A stretch of 7,276 nt of DNA. It comes from an uncultured Tabrizicola sp. (GTDB lineage Bacteria > Pseudomonadota > Alphaproteobacteria > Rhodobacterales > Rhodobacteraceae). The translations under genes were made by a program, and so were the position numbers. The stretch lies in contig CALLZQ010000424.1 of the NCBI GenBank assembly GCA_937858255.1, positions 1 through 7,276 on the forward strand. Reading direction: 5' to 3'. Shown one piece after another: positions 6,001 to 7,276 of the stretch. Within the stretch, counting starts at the first letter, position 1. Every line of letters starts with the position of its first letter. A model generated the notes under the pieces. It searched no databases and was not told the origin of the DNA. It saw nothing but the letters and a program-made list of their open reading frames with translations.

Positions 6001-6965
6001 TTCCTGCCTGGCAGGGGCATCGCGCGGCCTCGCCCGTCTCGGCAGTCTGGCTGGATATCCCTTCGCCCTTGGGCAATTCCGTGGCGCCTGAACCCTATCT
6101 GGGGGTGGTTGCACGCCCTTGGCCGGGGCAGGTCGGTCTCTGGACGGGCAGCAATGACGCGAATTACCGGCTGGATCTTACCCTTGATGTCAGTGCGAGT
6201 ATCGGGGTTTTGCAAGACGATCTGCCGGCCTCGCGCCTTGGTCTGTTCGACTTGCACCGAAGCTGTCGGGTGACAATGGTGGCGGGCAGTCTGACATCAG
6301 TGGATGCGGGTGATGTTCTTGGCGGGGCGAACCTTGCCGCGATTGGCGATGGCAGCAAGGACAACTGGGAAATCGTACAGTTTACCTCGGCGGTGCTTGT
6401 CGCGCCCGACACTTATGAACTGTCAGGTTTCCTGCGGGGACAGAACGGCACTGACGGTTTCATGCCAAACCTCTGGCCTGCCGGCAGTTTCCTGGTTTTG
6501 CTGGACAATCGGTTGCCCCAGATTTCACTGGCCGAAACCCTGCGCAATGTCGAACGCGACTATCGTATCGGCGCGACGGCCAAAGGCCCGTCGGATGTGG
6601 ACAGCTCTTTCCACCGACTTGCCTTTGCGGGGAACGGATCGCGGCCCTATCCGGTCTGCCATCTGCGTTCCTTTCGTCAGCCGGGCGGGGATGTCACGCT
6701 GAGCTGGATTCGCCGCACGCGGGTTGGTGGCGATGCTTGGGAAGGGCTGGATGTGCCCCTTGGCGAAGAGACCGAAAGTTATCGGGTCGCAATCTTCAAT
6801 GGTGCTGGTGGGCAGGTGCGAGAAACAGTCGTCAACCTGCCCGGCTTTTCCTATCCGATGACCTTGCAATCCCAAGACGGGATTTCCGGCACTTTCCGCA
6901 TCGAGGTGGCGCAGATCTCGGCGAGTTATGGGCCGGGGCCGGTCCGCTCGATCCAGATCACCTGA
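3063..6965 (+). CDS. g15: GTA g15, megatron baseplate / host-specificity protein with GTA TIM-barrel domain
   Basis: At 1300 residues this is essentially the full length of RcGTA g15. Residues 4-45 are a Gly/Ala-rich hydrophobic stretch with glycine-zipper spacing. Residues ~60-330 form the N-terminal tail-hub region (AYTVSLAMALCEGEI-like block, written here as YTVSLAMALCEGEIMGIGRI). Residues ~355-700 are the GTA_TIM glycoside hydrolase-like barrel, with strand motifs MFYPFVLMD, CIGSELRGLTG (Glu471), FIGIDNYMP (Asp545) and FTEYGCAAID (Glu651). Residues ~765-970 resemble the phage-tail_3 / gpJ-like hub domain (SFARAVVQRWLVENKAGR, YRVDRIEV). Residues ~1050-1145 and ~1195-1300 are beta-rich; the last looks fibronectin III-like (DVTLSWIRRTRVGGDAW). 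The protein forms the tail tip that contacts and penetrates the recipient envelope. It starts at ATG 3063 behind AAGGAG and touches the g14 stop. It is the last gene of the cluster. Domain limits are approximate, and enzymatic activity is not proven. Confidence 0.94.
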   Translation: MATILLAAAGAAVGAGFGGTVLGLSGAVIGRAIGATVGRAIDQRILGGGSDPVEVGRMDRLQLMGANEGAGIARTWGRMRLPGHVIWASPYTEITREVGGGGKGAPRSGAIQYSYTVSLAMALCEGEIMGIGRIWADAREIDPASLDLRLYTGTATQTPDPTITAYEGAGQVPAYRGTAYVVLENLALEPFGNRVPQFSFEVLRKAQPADAEGAETFQDLIRGVAIIPGTGEYALATEKVRRRQMFGQQETLNAHTPGDAPDLTVSLRQLRDELPSCTAASLVISWFGNDLRCGNCTVRPKVAFDPSGDPPSMEWRAGGIGLGGVQQVPQSGGRSVYGGTPADHSVLQAIAALKADGKEVMFYPFVLMDQLAGNGLADPYSDAADQPVLPWRGRITLAKAPGRAGSSDGTLAARAEVSAFFGAAEPGHFQISGQRVLYSGPEDWGYRRFILHYAHLCVVAGGVESFCIGSELRGLTGIMAEAASFPAVDELRALAEDVRQVLGPNVKIGYAADWSEYFGHHRGADVYFNLDPLWSHPDVDFIGIDNYMPISDWRDAETHADADWGTIYNMAYLQSGVAGGEGYDWYYDGPEGQAAQLRKPISDDEYDEPWVYRYKDILGWWSHTHHNRVGGVRSAVSTGWIPGAKPVRFTEYGCAAIDKGTNEPNKFLDPKSSESALPRYSSGERDDYLQLQYFRAMNAHWRDAANNPEATAYAGHMVDMDHAYAWAWDSRPFPEFPRNETLWADGPNWRTGHWLNGRNLNQPLDAIVREICEGSDVAGSVTAALHGAVPGFALQDSTTARAGLQPLSMAYGFDALEAGGALAFLSRGLGGAIEIDADWLAQDESGESSLQKTRLPEADAIGRVRLGYVSDAGAHTVRVVEAQEAGQESRSVSQTEFTGTLTDSFARAVVQRWLVENKAGRDLLSLRLPPSRLDVGAGSVLKFGQGHYRVDRIEVGADRLVEAVRIEGSAYAYRDFRSEVPAWQGHRAASPVSAVWLDIPSPLGNSVAPEPYLGVVARPWPGQVGLWTGSNDANYRLDLTLDVSASIGVLQDDLPASRLGLFDLHRSCRVTMVAGSLTSVDAGDVLGGANLAAIGDGSKDNWEIVQFTSAVLVAPDTYELSGFLRGQNGTDGFMPNLWPAGSFLVLLDNRLPQISLAETLRNVERDYRIGATAKGPSDVDSSFHRLAFAGNGSRPYPVCHLRSFRQPGGDVTLSWIRRTRVGGDAWEGLDVPLGEETESYRVAIFNGAGGQVRETVVNLPGFSYPMTLQSQDGISGTFRIEVAQISASYGPGPVRSIQIT

Positions 6966-6976
6966 GGATCGAGCGG
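6944..6976. terminator. Hairpin at convergent g15 / gcdH junction, possible bidirectional terminator
   Basis: An 11-bp perfect inverted repeat (CCGCTCGATCC at 6944-6954, GGATCGAGCGG at 6966-6976) encloses an 11-nt loop that contains the g15 stop codon. Only 18 nt separate the two convergent stop codons, so this palindrome lies exactly where both transcripts must end. No T-run follows on either strand, so it is not a classical intrinsic terminator. It could act as a weak bidirectional terminator, a 3'-end stabilising stem, or a pause site used with Rho. Confidence 0.55.
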
Positions 6977-6983
6977 CAGCCTG

Positions 6984-7276
6984 TCAGAAGAACGCCTGAA
7001 GTCCGGTGATGGCCCGGCCCAGGATCAGGGCATGAACGTCATGCGTTCCTTCATAGGTGTTGACCGTCTCTAGGTTCACCATGTGGCGCATGATCTGAAA
7101 GTCTTCCTGAATACCATTGCCGCCATGCATGTCGCGCGAGGCGCGCGCAATATCGAGCGCCTTGCCGCAGTTGTTGCGCTTGATGATCGAGATCATTTCC
7201 GGGGCGGCATTTGCGTTATCCATCAGACGACCGACCTGAAGGCTGGCTTGCAGGCCGAGCGAGATCTCGGTCAGCA
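6984..7276 (-). CDS. gcdH: Glutaryl-CoA dehydrogenase, C-terminal part
   Basis: The last 96 codons of an acyl-CoA dehydrogenase are read on the minus strand from the window edge to the TGA at 6986-6984; the start lies beyond the window. The order [49 protein letters not shown], then [20 protein letters not shown] is typical of GcdH, not of general short- or medium-chain enzymes. The Glu of YEGTHD (codon at 7052-7050) aligns with the catalytic base of the GcdH family. The enzyme is an FAD flavoprotein that oxidises and decarboxylates glutaryl-CoA to crotonyl-CoA in lysine and tryptophan breakdown, passing electrons to ETF. It faces g15 tail to tail with 18 nt between stops and is functionally unrelated to the GTA. 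Residues near the C-terminus (GLQAFF) are slightly shorter than in mitochondrial enzymes. Confidence 0.93.
   Translation of the reverse strand, partial: LTEISLGLQASLQVGRLMDNANAAPEMISIIKRNNCGKALDIARASRDMHGGNGIQEDFQIMRHMVNLETVNTYEGTHDVHALILGRAITGLQAFF

Noticed and set aside
5442..6257. 271-codon open frame on the minus strand inside g15
   Set aside because: Same reasoning: antisense shadow of the phage-tail_3 region with no domain, no good ribosome site and a composition typical of high-GC shadows.
1..7276. CRISPR arrays, tRNA genes, insertion sequences, riboswitches
   Set aside because: No regularly spaced repeats, cloverleaf-like segment, transposase frame or terminal inverted repeats were seen; coding sequence fills almost the whole window.

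Overview
This window is the tail-end half of a Rhodobacterales-type gene transfer agent (GTA) cluster, of the kind described in Rhodobacter capsulatus (RcGTA). It is followed by the convergent 3' end of an ordinary metabolic gene. GC content is high, and the protein sequences and gene order (g10 - g10.1 - g11 - g12 - g13 - g14 - g15) match the alphaproteobacterial GTA/siphovirus-like tail module. A marine or soil member of the Rhodobacterales (Roseobacteraceae or Paracoccaceae) is the best guess. The genus cannot be read from the sequence.

Layout. Positions 1-216 hold the end of g10, a tail assembly chaperone-like protein. 226-441 is the 71-residue g10.1, a second small chaperone-like protein. 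425-1078 is the very short tape-measure protein g11 (GTG start). 1088-1720 is g12, the distal tail protein (DUF2460). 1717-2622 is g13, the tail hub (DUF2163), with four cysteines placed as in the Fe-S hub proteins. 2619-3062 is g14, an NlpC/P60-type cell-wall peptidase. 3063-6965 is g15, the 1300-residue baseplate 'megatron'/host-specificity protein with a glycosidase-like TIM barrel. On the minus strand, 7276-6984 carries the last 96 residues of glutaryl-CoA dehydrogenase (gcdH).

The seven GTA genes lie on one strand. They either overlap (by 17, 4 and 4 nt), abut (0 nt) or have 9-nt gaps, so they form one translationally coupled unit with no room for internal promoters. Functionally they set tail length (g11), build the tail tip (g12, g13) and provide cell-wall penetration and host contact (g14, g15). 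The chaperones (g10, g10.1) act during assembly. No integrase, att site or lysis gene is seen on this side of the cluster, and the cluster runs straight into a core metabolic gene. This fits a domesticated, vertically inherited GTA better than an active prophage, although the head genes lie outside the window.

The most noteworthy sequence details are: g10 and g10.1 share a reading frame and are separated only by one TAG plus three sense codons; an 11-bp perfect hairpin spans the g15/gcdH convergent junction; and g11 contains an internal PFA(D/K)GG repeat. No truly undescribed system was found. The system itself (a GTA) is known but remarkable.
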